Part shown: in pieces, positions 22,201 to 33,536 of the stretch
Position numbering within the stretch: the stretch's first letter is position 1
How the letters are laid out: every line of letters begins with the position of its first letter
Source: Excoecaria cochinchinensis
Taxonomy: Eukaryota > Streptophyta > Magnoliopsida > Malpighiales > Euphorbiaceae
NCBI GenBank assembly: GCA_947683425.1
Contig: CANTUQ010000055.1
Span: 10,081,501-10,145,500 of the forward strand
Direction: 5' to 3'
Length of the DNA stretch: 64,000 nt
Notes under the pieces: model-generated
The model's input: only the letters and a program-made list of their open reading frames with translations
Told to the model about the DNA's origin: nothing
The model's database searches: none
Program-made: the position numbers and the translations under genes

Positions 22201-23755
22201 CATTACGATAAAGAGGTTCTGGCCTTAAGCTTTCTTGCTCCACCTCTTCATGAACTTCATCTTCCATTTGAACATCCTCTTCTCCTGCATTTTCTAATAC
22301 CTCCACAATACATGCATCAATGATATCTATTTTCATGCACACATTTTCATCCATGGGGTATTTTAATGCCTTATCCATTTGATACTCAACACTATCATCC
22401 CCTACTCTTAAAACTAATGTGCCCTCATAGACATCAACTAAAGCCCTAACAGTCCTCATGAAAGGTCTACCCAATATCAAGGGGCATTTCTCATCATATG
22501 AAAAATCTAAGATGACAAAGTTAGCAGGTAATATAAACTTATCCACTTTTACAAGCACATCTTCTACTATTCCATATGGTTTCTTAATAGATTGATCAGC
22601 TAATTGTAAAACCATGGAAGTAGGTTTAACATAATCCAAACCCAACTTTTTAAAGATAGATAAAGGCATGAGATTAATACTTGCCCCCAAATCACACAAA
22701 CACTTAGGAAACTCAACATCCCCTAAGGTACATGGAATAGTGAAACTACCATTATCCTTAAGCTTTGTAGGCAAATTATTTGTGATTATGGAACTACATG
22801 CCTCAGTCAATGCAATGGTGGATATATCCTCCCAACTTCTTTTCTTAGATATTAAATCTTTAAGAAATTTTGCATAGTTAGGAATTTGTGTTATGGCCTC
22901 AATAAAATTCAAATTAATGTGCAAATGCTTCAATTTATCTATAAAAGATTGGAATTGCTTATCTTGGTTTTGTCCCTTTAGACGTTGAGGAAACGGTGGG
23001 CGAGGTTGAAATGCCTTAGGAAAATTTTCCTTAGATGCCCCTTCTGTCTCCACCGCGACAGGTGTCGCGATCGCGACAGAAGGCTCTCCTCCTGCTGTCG
23101 TGCTTGCGCCTTGTATTGTGCCTGCAACATTGGTTGGCTTCTCCTCTGTCGCGATCGTGATAGGCGTCGCGCTCGCGACAAAAGAGTCAGTTTTCTCTTT
23201 ATTTTCCTGCACATCTCCACCCTTGTTAGTAATAACAAATTCATTGGTGTAAGATTTACCTGATCTCAAATTTATGGGTTTCAGATGTTCCCTTGGATTC
23301 TCCTTCGTATTACTTGGCAAAGTACCTTGTAACCTTGAGGGTAAAGCCTTTGCTAATTGCCCGATTTGCACTTCTAAGTTATGAATGGATGAAGCTTGAT
23401 TCTTTGTGATCTGATCAAACTTTTTTTCCAACCTCTTTTGGTTCTCTTCTTGTGAGTTAAATTTCATATTAATCCCCTCGAAGAACCTATCCATTTTAAC
23501 CTCTAAGGCCCCAAACCTATCTTGAGGTGGTTGAAAACTTACACTCCTATTTTGGTTGATACTATTTCCCCAAGAAAAGTTTGGATGGTTCCTCCATCCA
23601 GGGTTATATGTATTTGAATATGTGTTACCTCTTCCTTGCCCTTGGATGAAGCTAACTTGTTCCTCCGTACTCTTTCTGCCCAAATTACATACCTTCACTT
23701 GTATGACCTTATTGTCCACAAATATTGCATCCACTTGGCTGACTACCTCCCACAC
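19262..23755 (-). pseudogene. pol: pol of Athila element C (protease, RT, RNase H, integrase)
   Basis: A single minus-strand frame with two nonsense codons (21223-21221 and 20602-20600). Order: nucleocapsid remnant with YNPGWRNHPNFSWGN; linker; aspartic protease with DLGASINLMPLSIF; reverse transcriptase with CIDYRKLN and catalytic FMDD; RNase H with [12 protein letters not shown], a TEKEMLAV Glu and YTDHAAL; integrase with D (WGIDFMG), D (ISDGGKHF) and E (QVEVSN), 35 residues between the last two. The integrase zinc finger is damaged: CDKYQRAG has Tyr where a second Cys is expected. The linker at 23040-23190 is encoded by TCGCGA-class palindromes without loss of frame. The lineage follows from the primer site and gene order. 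Confidence 0.93.
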
Positions 23756-23756
23756 C

Positions 23757-24641
23757 CAAATTATTGAGTTTGTGAGTCAATGCTTCCACTTAAGCTTGCA
23801 ATGCATCAACTGAATCAAGTGCATGAACTCCCCTCACATTAGTAGAATTTGAATCTCTAGTTCTCTCGGTAGGCCACATGCAGTTGTTCATGGACATTTC
23901 CTCCAACAATTCAAATGCTGCTTCAGTAGTTTTTCTCATTAAAGAACCTCCAGCAGCAGCATCAATAGTCCCTCTTGTGGTAGGATTAAGTCCATTGTAG
24001 AATGTTTGCATCAACAGCTCCCTTGGCAGGTTATGATGTGGATACATCCTTTGCAATTCCTAGAATCTTTCCCAAGCCTCATATAATGATTCATTGTCAT
24101 TTTGAGCAAATGTAGTGATATCCTTTATGATTTTTGCAGTTTTGGCTAAGGGAAAGTATTTTGATAAAAATGCTTGGGCCAATTGGTCCCAAGTGGTTAT
24201 AGATCCCCTTGTTAATGAATTTAACCAAGCCTTGACTTTATCCTTCAAAGTGAATGGAAAAAGCCTAAGCTTGATTGCATCAGCCGAAACCCCATTTATC
24301 TTAAAGGTATCACATATCTCAAGAAAGTTGGCCAAATGAGCATTAGGATCCTCATTTGCCAAACCATAAAATTGTATACTATTTTGAATCATTTGTAACA
24401 ATGAAGGCTTAATCTCAAATTGATTTGCATTTACCGTTGGCCTTACCACTCCTTGTTGAGCTCCACTCAAAGCAGGTGTGGCAAAGTCCATCAATCTTGG
24501 CGGATTTTCTTCAGCCATGATAATTGGTCTCTTATCCTTGTTCTTTTTCTTATTGGACTTTCGGTTACTTAACCAAAACCTTTCAATTTCGGGATTTAAG
24601 GGTTCAAGCTCTTCTAAAGAACTCCTTGTACTAGGCATCAA
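23757..24641 (-). pseudogene. gag: gag of Athila element C
   Basis: Starts with MMPSTRSSLEELEPLNPEIE at 24641. The capsid domain shows FYGLANEDPNAHLANFLEIC, LRLFPFTLKDKAKAW-like and SLYEAWERF blocks typical of Athila gag. An in-frame stop at 24062-24060 follows AWERF, then the same frame resumes with ELQRMYPHH. A second stop lies at 23792-23790. A frameshift between about 23700 and 23755, in the zinc-knuckle region (CNICGQ, then GHTSEG), separates it from the pol frame. In an intact relative gag and pol would be continuous. Confidence 0.88.
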
Positions 24642-24787
24642 CTTCTAAATCCTGTAAAACCAAAAACAAAACAGAAAGTTAAACTAAATCAAACAACTTA
24701 AAACAAAATAAAATATTTTAATCCAAAATCATAAACTAAGTTTCATATTGGCAAAACAACCGTTCCCCGGCAACGGTGCCAAAAACT
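24642..24787 (-). other. Leader and primer-binding site of element C
   Basis: On the minus strand TGGCACCGTTGCCGGGGAAC (24781 downward) follows the LTR end after a six-base spacer. TGGCNCCGTTGCCGGGGA is the characteristic Athila primer site, complementary to tRNA-Asp. The rest is a short AT-rich leader. Confidence 0.88.
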
Positions 24788-25426
24788 TGTTGAGCATTTT
24801 CTATATATGTTATATACCGCAAGTATACGGTGTGCCGCAATAGTACTTTAGATATCGATCCCACGAGGAACGCGTTCTACTCACTATTACTACCTAATTT
24901 TAATCTTGTTTACAATGGTCTAATAGTGTGAAAGTTGATTTTAAACTAATCTAACATGTAAACTAAATAAACTTAGTTAATGATAGTCAATGAAGATAGA
25001 AAGATTAATGATGGTAAATATAAAAATGAAACATGAATTAATTGTTCTTAATGATTATAGTATTCTTATCATGCAAGCCAAGTTGAATAAATTTCCTACT
25101 TATTTTCTCGACATAAATAAGATTGCCTAAAACATGCATAAAGAATTCTATTTCACAACTTTCGTTAATGAACTAGAAAATTAAACATGCAAATTTTAGG
25201 TTAAGTTACAACCTATAGCAACCATTTCAATATTATGATTTCTCAAATGATATCTTAATGATGAATTTCCAATTAGATGTAAGAATGAATTCATTTCTCA
25301 ATCAAACTCAAACTTATAATGATCATAAATAATATACCAATGTGAAATTCTACAAGCAAGAACACATAAATTTATATGAACAATAAAATATTTGATATTA
25401 GACATTCAAGTTCAGAATTTACATCA
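24788..25426 (-). mobile_element. 5' LTR of Athila element C, part 1
   Basis: Its end, TGCTCAACA on the minus strand at 24788, abuts the leader. It matches 14214-14852 closely. It is interrupted at 25427 by element D and resumes at 39914. Confidence 0.92.
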
Positions 25427-26454
25427 TGTGACGTGCGCCGAACCTCGATGCCTCCCGAAAGCCCGCCTTAGGGCGATCAGAAGAGGTTCATAAAAACTTG
25501 TAAGGTATTTACAAGCTGCGTCTATTTTGGACAACAAGGAGATTTCATGGAGTCGCCACCCAATAGAACATTGGGAAGGGTCGTCTAGCCTCATCGAGTC
25601 TAAGACGGCACATACATATCCATATTGGGCTAACCAGAGAGATTTTGGAGATCTCAGCCTCTACCCCCTGGAGCCTAGGATTGTAATCGTTGAGCCCAAA
25701 GACCAGAGAAAGTTCGGGACTCCCCATTTATTCATACCTTGGCTAAGTTTATAATCAAGTTTTGAATTTAATATTTCATCCCATTTCTCATTCAATTTTT
25801 AATGCAATTTAAGTAAACGCATATCAAACATATAAATAAAGCGGTAAATAAAATAAATTAAAGCAAAATAAATTACAATAAAACTAGGGGCGGAATACAA
25901 CCCCCATTTGTAAATAAAATGCAAATCATACATAAATCGGGCTATTTATTAAAAATAAGGACATTGGTCCTCTCATGCATAATTAAAGAAAACAATTTTA
26001 AAGTAATAATTTACTTTAGATGAAAAATCTAGGACATTGGTCCCATTTTTATTAAATAAAATCCAATTTAGCTTAATAGAAATATTTTTGTGATTTTTTA
26101 ATTATAGTGCATGAAAATAAAATTAAATAAACTTTTTACAAATTATAATAATAAATTAATCCAAAATAATAAAAAGCAACAAAAATAATAAACAACTCCC
26201 AAGTGGATTTTCAAATCTCCATGGGTTTTCACTTGACAAAAACTCACATATGAAAAATAAGTATTGAAAAATAAAAAAACAAATAAAAATGAAGTTAGTA
26301 TAAAAATAATTAAACATATAACATGACAATAATTAAATTAATGCAAATAAAATTGCATCATGTATGACAAGCCAATTAAAATGCCATAATAAAAAAAATA
26401 TGCAATTTAACAAATTAATAAAATCAACATGCTAAAAAATGAAATAGTGTTAGT

Positions 26455-26770
26455 AAAATTTAACATGCATAAAAACACAAAGTAACATCAATAGCATCCA
26501 ATCATGCATAAAAAGAAAAAGAAATAATAAAAAAATAGCATGCATAAAACCTAAATAATAATAGTAATAAAAGCCAACATGCATAAGCAAACATAAAAGA
26601 ATAATTATAAAACTCAACATGCAAAAAACATGAATAGAAAATACAAACATAAAATTCAGCATGTGTAAAAGTATAAAATAATAACAATAATATCCAACAT
26701 GTATAAAATGTAAAGGTAATAATAAAAATCAGCATGCATAAGAAATAAATAATGATAGTAAAAATAAAAT
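26455..26770. repeat. Degenerate repeat, unit about 40 bp, in the D LTR
   Basis: The word AACATGCATAA or AGCATGCATAA recurs at roughly 40-base spacing (near 26462, 26502, 26537, 26577, 26619, 26659, 26697, 26732) between A/T-rich spacers. It is present in the partner LTR at about 38148-38440. Hydrophobic frames on the minus strand here result from this repeat. Confidence 0.75.
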
Positions 26771-26862
26771 TAAACAAGAATAAAGCTAATAATAATAATA
26801 CTAATGATGGTAATAACTACAATAATAATAATACAATAATAACAAAGAATATGAACAATCAA

Positions 26863-26867
<5 letters not shown>

Positions 26868-26935
<68 letters not shown>

Positions 26936-26936
26936 C
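26868..26936. repeat. AAT microsatellite in the 3' LTR of D
   Basis: Uninterrupted AAT run, with counterpart at 38544-38612 in the 5' LTR. Confidence 0.95.
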
Positions 26937-27834
26937 AAAGAAAATGAACAATCCAATTAAAAATAGAAGAATAACATGAAAATAAAATAAGCCAATTACG
27001 ATAAAACATGTTAAATGATGATACTAATAATATATATGAACTAAAAAATGACAATAATATGAACATGAACAATTAAAAAATAAGAAATAATGATATGAAC
27101 AAATTAAACAAAAAAAAATAAGAAGTAAAAATATGAAGAATTAAATAATAGATCTAAAAGAATTTACATGATAATCAATTTAATAAAAGCAAAAAAAAAA
27201 GAAGAATAAAATGATAGAACTAAAAGAATTTACATGTTAATTAATTAAATAAAAAAGAAATGAAATTAAAAATAAAACTAAGAAATTGAGCTAAGAATGT
27301 TTACCCTCAAAATTGATCTTGAAGAAATGAAGGTAGATGATCCAATTCCTTGTCTTGATTTGAAAAAATATGATTAGAAGAAAAAATAAAATATTGAAAG
27401 ATAAATTTTTCTCAAGAACAAACAATTAGTTTATTTGTCTCAAAGTAAAAAGTTGTCAATTGAAAATAAGAAAAATTTTCAAGAACAAAAATTGTTATTT
27501 TTTGTCTCAAGAATTGCTGGAAATTCCTTTAGAAATTGAGAGAATTTGGTTGAGAGAAGAGAGAAGAAGAAAAAAAATGTTTTCTAAAGAAAATCCCCCC
27601 TAATTCTCTCTCCAAAATCCTTTTTATTTCCCCCAAAATTCAGATTTTTTAATTAAAGAAATTAAATTAATTTAATTCCAATAACTATAAAAAAAAACAA
27701 CTGAATTTGGAGGGTTGGAAGATAGAAGGATTTTAGAATTGAATTATGAAAAAAAAATGAGTTAAAAAGCATTTAAAATGGAGAAATTATGACAAAAAAG
27801 AAAACGGAAAAAGGGCGAAATGGGGCGCACTGCA

Positions 27835-27985
27835 CTGAAAAGCACAGCTGTACTTTCGAGAAAAGCACGGCTGTGCTTTCGTGCGTGCTCACGCTGTGCA
27901 GCGCAAAGCATAGCTGTGCTTTCAAAGAAGTACAGCCGTGCTCGAAGAAGCACAGCTGTGCTTTCAAAGAAGCACAGCCGTGCTT
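27835..27985. repeat. Palindrome array, AGCACAGCTGTGCT class
   Basis: At least six copies of a 14 bp inverted repeat AGCACAG/CTGTGCT or the variant AGCACGGCTGTGCT, joined by TTTCGAGAA or TTTCAAAGA spacers. It lies about 250-400 bases from the LTR start. The partner LTR has the same array at 39507-39660. The sequence is unrelated to the TCGCGA class, but arm length and layout are alike. Confidence 0.9.
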
Positions 27986-28234
27986 TTTCAGGCATAATTT
28001 TTTTTTTTAAATTCCTATGAAAACACAATAATTTAAAAACTAACTTTTTATCCCAAAATAATTTTTAAAACATATTTAAAATATTTTTAAAATACATTTT
28101 TATTCATTCCTCACAAATCAAAACGACAAGAAAACTATCACTTCCAACTTTCATTATTTTTGCCTATTAATCGGCACATTTAATTTCATCATTGGGTAAT
28201 CCTGATCAAGGCTACTCGGGACCCGGTGTCTACA

Positions 28235-28252
28235 GTTGCCCCCAATTTTGGG
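28235..28252 (-). other. Polypurine tract of element D
   Basis: The minus strand reads CCAAAATTGGGGGCAAC directly before the LTR start, the plus-strand primer site of Tat elements. Confidence 0.88.
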
Positions 28253-29843
28253 GAGGCTAGTGTGTGGGTGCCTAGGTGAGCCAAAATTAAGGAAAAGGAA
28301 AGAAATGCGTACTTGAAGCGGCGATCTTCCTGCTGGATGGAGTTATGATGACTGATTTTGCCGTGTTATAGGCAGGCTGTCTTTTGGTTGTAACTGGTGA
28401 CATCGTGGTCGTGCTACCTCTTGTGGGTAGTGCCGCCATCGTGCTAACTGCTGTGAATCGGTAGTGCCGTGGTCGTGCTAACCTCTTGTGGGTAGTGCCG
28501 CCATCGTGTTAACCGCTGTTAATTAGTAGTGCCGTGGTCGTGCTAACCTCTTGTGGGTAGTGCCGCCATCGTGCTAACTGCTGTGAATTGGTAGTGCCGT
28601 GGTCGTGCTAACCTCTTGTGGGTAGTGCCGCCATCGTGCTAACCGCTGTGAATTGGTAGTGCCGTGGTCGTGCTAACCTCTCGTTGGTAGTGCCGCCATC
28701 GTGCTAACCGCTGTGAATTTTTGAGCTGTGCTCCTTTAGATGCTTGGATCAGTGTCGTCACTCGGCTTTTGTTGGTGTTCCCCGCCGATTTCTCCTGCAA
28801 GATTGTATGCATAGGAATATAAAAGAAATCACGTGCGTATGATATGGATTGCAAATGCTTGCAAAAATGTATAGATTGTGCCCTAAGTGGTCCAAGGTTT
28901 GCTGAAGTTATAGCTTGTCTGCTCTACCATGCCCCCTGAATCCTGAGGATCGTCAACAAGTTTTCTGAAAGAGACGTCCGGTGTATATCCTTTGCCCCCC
29001 TGGTCAATGATCATTTATCCGGGATTCATGTTCTGTGTTGTGTGTTAACTGATTGAAATAGGATTATCTGAAGTAACGCCGCCCTATTGCTCCAGGAATT
29101 GAACGTCATTGTTTTAAAGGTAGTGCGTCCCTTGTGGATTTTCACACTAGCTTTTCTTTGCGGGAAATGCGTCCCTTAGGGGATTTTCACACAACTCTTT
29201 GCCTAATTTTTTCCTGGAATGGACCCAACCCAATCCAGAGGCTTTTGTTTATTTTATTTAATTTTTTTTATAAGGCAGACTGCCTATTTCCAGGTTTTCG
29301 CCCTGCCCTTTGGCCTAACTTTTGCTTAGAGAGTCCGTTACGGTTTTCATCTCTAACGGCTTGTTTTTTTTTTTGAAGGAACTACAAGATAAGGCTATTA
29401 TCAAAAGCTTCGCTAAGAATGAATAGCACATATCTACTTAGGCACCTTCCGACAAAATCAAAAAGGCGACAGTCATTAGATAAATAGATAATATATTTTT
29501 AAGGCAGAACTAAAAGCCAATGAAAATGCAAACTGTAATCTTTATTCATTGCAAAATTGAGTACATTTCTATATGATTTCATCATACATGATCTTCATTT
29601 GACAGAAATCAAAAACACAAGACCACACCTAATCTCAGAATAGATCTTGTAAGCATCAAACTCCTGTTATCAATCAGTCCTCTCAGGTTTTCTCGATTGA
29701 ACATTTTCTCTCTGCCCTTAATTTTTGCCCAGGATCCCTTTTTTCGGTTTTCACCCTCACAGGGCGCCCAATTTTAGCAAGGCCGCCTTTTTTCGATTTT
29801 CGACCTGCGGGGCATTTATTCTCTTCTTTTTATTTTCTAGTCT
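28253..29843 (-). other. 3' noncoding region of element D, with a 65 bp tandem array
   Basis: The 1.6 kb between pol and the polypurine tract contains no credible gene. At 28395-28735 GTAGTGCCGCCATCGTG recurs at 28427, 28492, 28557, 28622 and 28687, exactly 65 bases apart; each unit is two related halves (GCCGCCATCGTGCTAAC and GCCGTGGTCGTGCTAAC). A small duplication (TGCGTCCCTT...GGATTTTCACAC) lies at 29125-29195. Position matches the variable 3' region of Tat/Ogre elements. Confidence 0.85.
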
Positions 29844-31571
29844 TTAGCCATGGAACCTTTTTAGTCTATCGACATTGACCGGGTCTTTAAACTCATTCCC
29901 ATCGCTGTCTGCCAAGATTGATGTTCCCTTTGTTAGCAACTTTTTCACAATGAACGGACCTTCCCAGGTTTGCCTGAATTTTCCTCGTATGTCCGGCACT
30001 CCCGGCCTCATCATCTTAAAGACAAAATCCCCTTCTTTCAATGGGTGCTTTCGTACCTTCTTGCCAAAGGACCGAGCTAGTCTCTTCTGATAAACCTGAT
30101 TGTGATAATAGGCTCTCAACCTATCTTCATCCAATAGATTCAACTGCAACAATCGCTGTTGTGCCCATTCTGTCTCTGGAATCTCGGCTTCTATGACTAC
30201 CCTTAAGGATTTTAGCTCAATTTCAACCGGTAGAACTGCTTCAGTTCCGTATACCAGGGAGAACGGTGTCGCCCCCGTAGAGGTTCTGACTGTGGTTCTA
30301 TAACCCCAGAGTGCAAAAGGTAGCTTTTTCGCCCAATCTTTATAGCTCTGAACCATCTTGGCCAATATTCTTTTCACATTCTTGTTTGCAGCTTCAACCG
30401 CACCGTTAGCTTGAGGACGGTAAGGAGAAGACTTGTGATGCTGGATTCCGTACTTCTGAAGCATCTGTTTAGTTTCTGCTAAGAATTGCACCCCATTATC
30501 AGATACAATATGTTGTGGGAGGCCATATCGGCATATCAAATTTCGCTCAATGAACTTAGCCATATCCCTAGCATCAATCTTCTTGAAAGATTCAGCTTCG
30601 ACCCCCTTAGTGAAATAATCAATGGTGACTATAATGAACCTGTGCCCATTAGACGCTGTAGGATGTATCTCACCTATGATATCTATCCCCCAAGCTGCAA
30701 ATGGCCATGGAGATGTCAAATTATGCAGCTCTGAAACTGGGACATGCCTTAAATTCGCGTATTGCAGGCATAACTGGCAGTGCTTCACATATTTTGAACA
30801 ATCCGTATCCATTGTAAGCCAATAGAATCCTTGATGCATGATCTTCTTCGCTAAGGCTAAGCCATTCATGTGAGCTCCGCAGACTCCGGCATGAACCTCT
30901 TCCATAACCTTTTCAGCTTCTTTCTTCGCCAAACATCTTAACTGGATACCATCGACTTGTCTCTTATACAAAGTGCCATTTACACTTATGAACTGAGTGG
31001 ACAACTTTTGAATCATCCTTTGGTCTTTCTCGGTGGCTTCCTCTGGAAAAACTGACCATTCCAAATAATTCTGAATGTCGTAGTACCAAGGGTTTCCATC
31101 AGTGGCCCCAACATCCATCACCTGCTCAGCTTCAAAACAAGGCTTTTCCGAGCTAGAGATTAGCACGGGTTTCATAGTAACCCCTGTTGGATTATCCCAC
31201 ATGGACACTAATGTCGCGAGAGCATCGGCCAATTGATTTTCATCCCTGGGGGTGAAGTGAAAAGTGCAAGTCTCAAACTGGCTGCTCAACATTCTCAAGT
31301 GCTTTACGTAAGGTAACAACCTCTCTTCTTTAACTGACCATTCCCCTCTGATCTGATGAATTACTAATGAAGAATCTCCGAAGACTTCTGCGGTCTTTGC
31401 CCCCAGAGCCAGCAGTGCTTCCAATCCGAAGATGCAAGCTTCATATTCTGCTTCATTATTGGTCGCCTTGTACCTCAACTTTTTGGCTAACGGCAGCTTT
31501 TCACCATCCGAGGTCGTAAGAATTATCCCTGCTCCTGCCCCTTTACTGTTAACTGCCCCATCAAAGAACAA
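29844..31571 (-). pseudogene. pol: Element D: archaeal-type RNase H and integrase
   Basis: 576 codons, open to its natural stop at 29844. The N-terminal 130 residues are the second RNase H of Tat elements: FFDGAVNSKGAGAG (Asp), NNEAEYEACIFGLEAL (Glu), VFGDSSLVIHQI (Asp) and ENQLADALA (Asp), so the catalytic set looks complete. Integrase follows: zinc finger with HAGVCGAH and CQLC, catalytic Asp in WGIDIIG, Asp in VSDNGVQF and Glu in GAVEAAN (34 residues between the last two), then a C-terminal DNA-binding domain to RLKRFHG. It is joined in frame to the upstream part through a stop at 31574-31572. Confidence 0.93.
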
Positions 31572-33488
31572 TTACCACCCTTGTACTGCTATGGCCATGA
31601 CATCTTCATCTGGGAAATTGTATTCGAATTGGTCTCCCTCAATAAGATGCTCAGCCAAGAACTCAGCTACAGCTCTTCCTTTAATGGTTTTCCTGGTGAT
31701 GTATTCGATATCGAACTCCTTAAATAGTAGGAACCACCTTCCCATCTTTCCCAGTAAAGAGGGAGCTTCCTGAAGGTACCTAAGCGGGTTATGCTTAGCA
31801 ACCGCTTGTACACTGAAGGAATGAAAATAGTGCCGCAACTTCTTAGAAGCCCAAACAACTGCGAAGCAAATCTTTTCCACTTCTACATATTTTGCTTCAT
31901 ATGTTAGGAATTTCTTGCTAAGATAGTAAACAGCAAACTCTACCCCAAAGTCATCCTCCTGGGCCATCATGGCACCCACTGAATTGTCTTCTACTGCCAG
32001 ATACAAGATTAATGGTTTGGCACGTTGTGGTGGTCTTAAGACTGGTGGATTCAAGAGATAATCCTTAATAGTGTCAAACGCAAATTGACAATCATTATTC
32101 CACGCCATCGGCTGATTCTTCCTGAGAAGCTTAAAGATGGGCTCACACACCGAAGCCAATTTGGCAATAAATCGACTGATGTACTGAAGCTTTCCTAAGA
32201 AACTTCTAACTTCTTTCTCTTTCTGAGGCACTGGCATCTCCCTAATGGCTCTGACTTTATCAAGATCCACTTCAATTCCTCTCTGGCTTACCACATGGCC
32301 CAGCAGCTTACCTGAGGTAACTCAAAAAATGCACTTCTTGGGATTGAGGCGCAGATCATACTTATTGATCCTTTGAAAGAACTTCTCTAAAGGCTCAAAG
32401 TGACCTTCTCGGGTAGCTAACTTGATCATCATGTTGTCAACATACACCTCCACTTCTTTGTGGATCAAGTCATTAAGAACTCTAGTGGCCATTCTCTAAC
32501 AGGTTGCTCCTGCATTCTTTAATCTGAAAGGCATGACCCCATAAGCAAAAGTACCCCATTTGGTGATGAAAGCTGTCTTGATCCGATCCACTATCTTGTT
32601 AAGGATTTGATTGTACCCTGCGTACCCATCCACGAAGCTGTACATCATACAAGCAGCAGCACTATCTACCAGCACATCAATATAAGGGAGAGGAAAATCA
32701 TCTTTCGGACAGGCTTTGTTCAGGTCCTGATAGTCCACGCATACTCGAACCTTTCCATCCTTTTTAGCCATGGGAACTACATTAGCCAGCCACGTCAGGT
32801 ATTTAACCTCCAGTAGAAACTTAGCCTCAATCTGCTTATAGATTTCCTCTTTCACCTTCTGAGCCCATTCCGGCCTAAGTCTTCTGAGCTTTTGCTTGAC
32901 CGGTTTACTCTCTGGGTACGTTGGAATGGCATGTTCGGCTACATCTCGATCAATTCCCGGCATGTCCTCATAGGTCCAGGCAAAGACTTTTTCATATTTT
33001 TTTAATATTCTCTCAAATTTTAGCCTCTCTTCAGGAGTTATGTCTGATGCTATCAAGATTTCCTTTGGATTCTCCAAAGTTCCGAGATTAAATGCAGTTG
33101 TGTTAGTTGAGTTAATGTCAAAAATGAATGCATCATGTTTATGATCATGAGGAATGAAATCATCAGAAACATCACACAAGTATGCAAAGTTGTTTATCTC
33201 ATTGATGTAATCAGAAACATTAACATTGTCATTAAAAAGTTCCGGCAGAAAAATAGTATCTAAATAACTATTGTCTTCATCCCCTATCGATGATGTCGTT
33301 GCAGCGGACTGGGCTTTGACTTCTTGGCTTGGTGGAGGCTTTTCAACTACCTCCGGTGAAATCTTCAAATCTTCAAATTTCAGCTCTGGCTCTGCCATCG
33401 TTTCCTTTCCCTTAAGTCTGGTGGCTAATAGTTTATCAGTAACAATCTCTTCAGGCTCATCCCTGTCCCAGACACTGCACTGAGTCAT
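31572..33488 (-). pseudogene. pol: Element D: reverse transcriptase and degenerate first RNase H
   Basis: One frame with stops at 32498-32496, 32324-32322 and 31574-31572. Reverse transcriptase motifs: VRVCVDYQDLNKACPKDDFP, SFVDGYAGYNQI and, between the first two stops, VEVYVDNMMI, where the catalytic YVDD reads YVDN. The connected RNase H is a relic, as usual in Tat elements: KHNPLRYL replaces the Asp-containing strand. This explains why Tat elements depend on the second RNase H downstream. The last-Asp change in the polymerase motif would by itself abolish activity. Confidence 0.9.
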
Positions 33489-33536
33489 GATCTCCTCATC
33501 CCAGAAGTTCTCTGCAGACTTGATAACTCCAACATC

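Larger units (their letters stand above)
25427..28234 (-). mobile_element. 3' LTR of element D
   Basis: 2808 bp, TGTAGACACCGGGTCCCG at 28234 to GCGCACGTCACA at 25427 on the minus strand. It contains, in minus-strand order, a palindrome array (27985-27835), an AAT microsatellite, a degenerate 40 bp repeat and a TGGCGACTCC word near the end. Confidence 0.95.

Noticed and set aside
26450..26777. Hydrophobic minus-strand frames resembling membrane proteins; also at 38130-38456
   Set aside because: They read through the degenerate 40 bp CATGCATAA repeat of the D LTR and differ between the two LTR copies.
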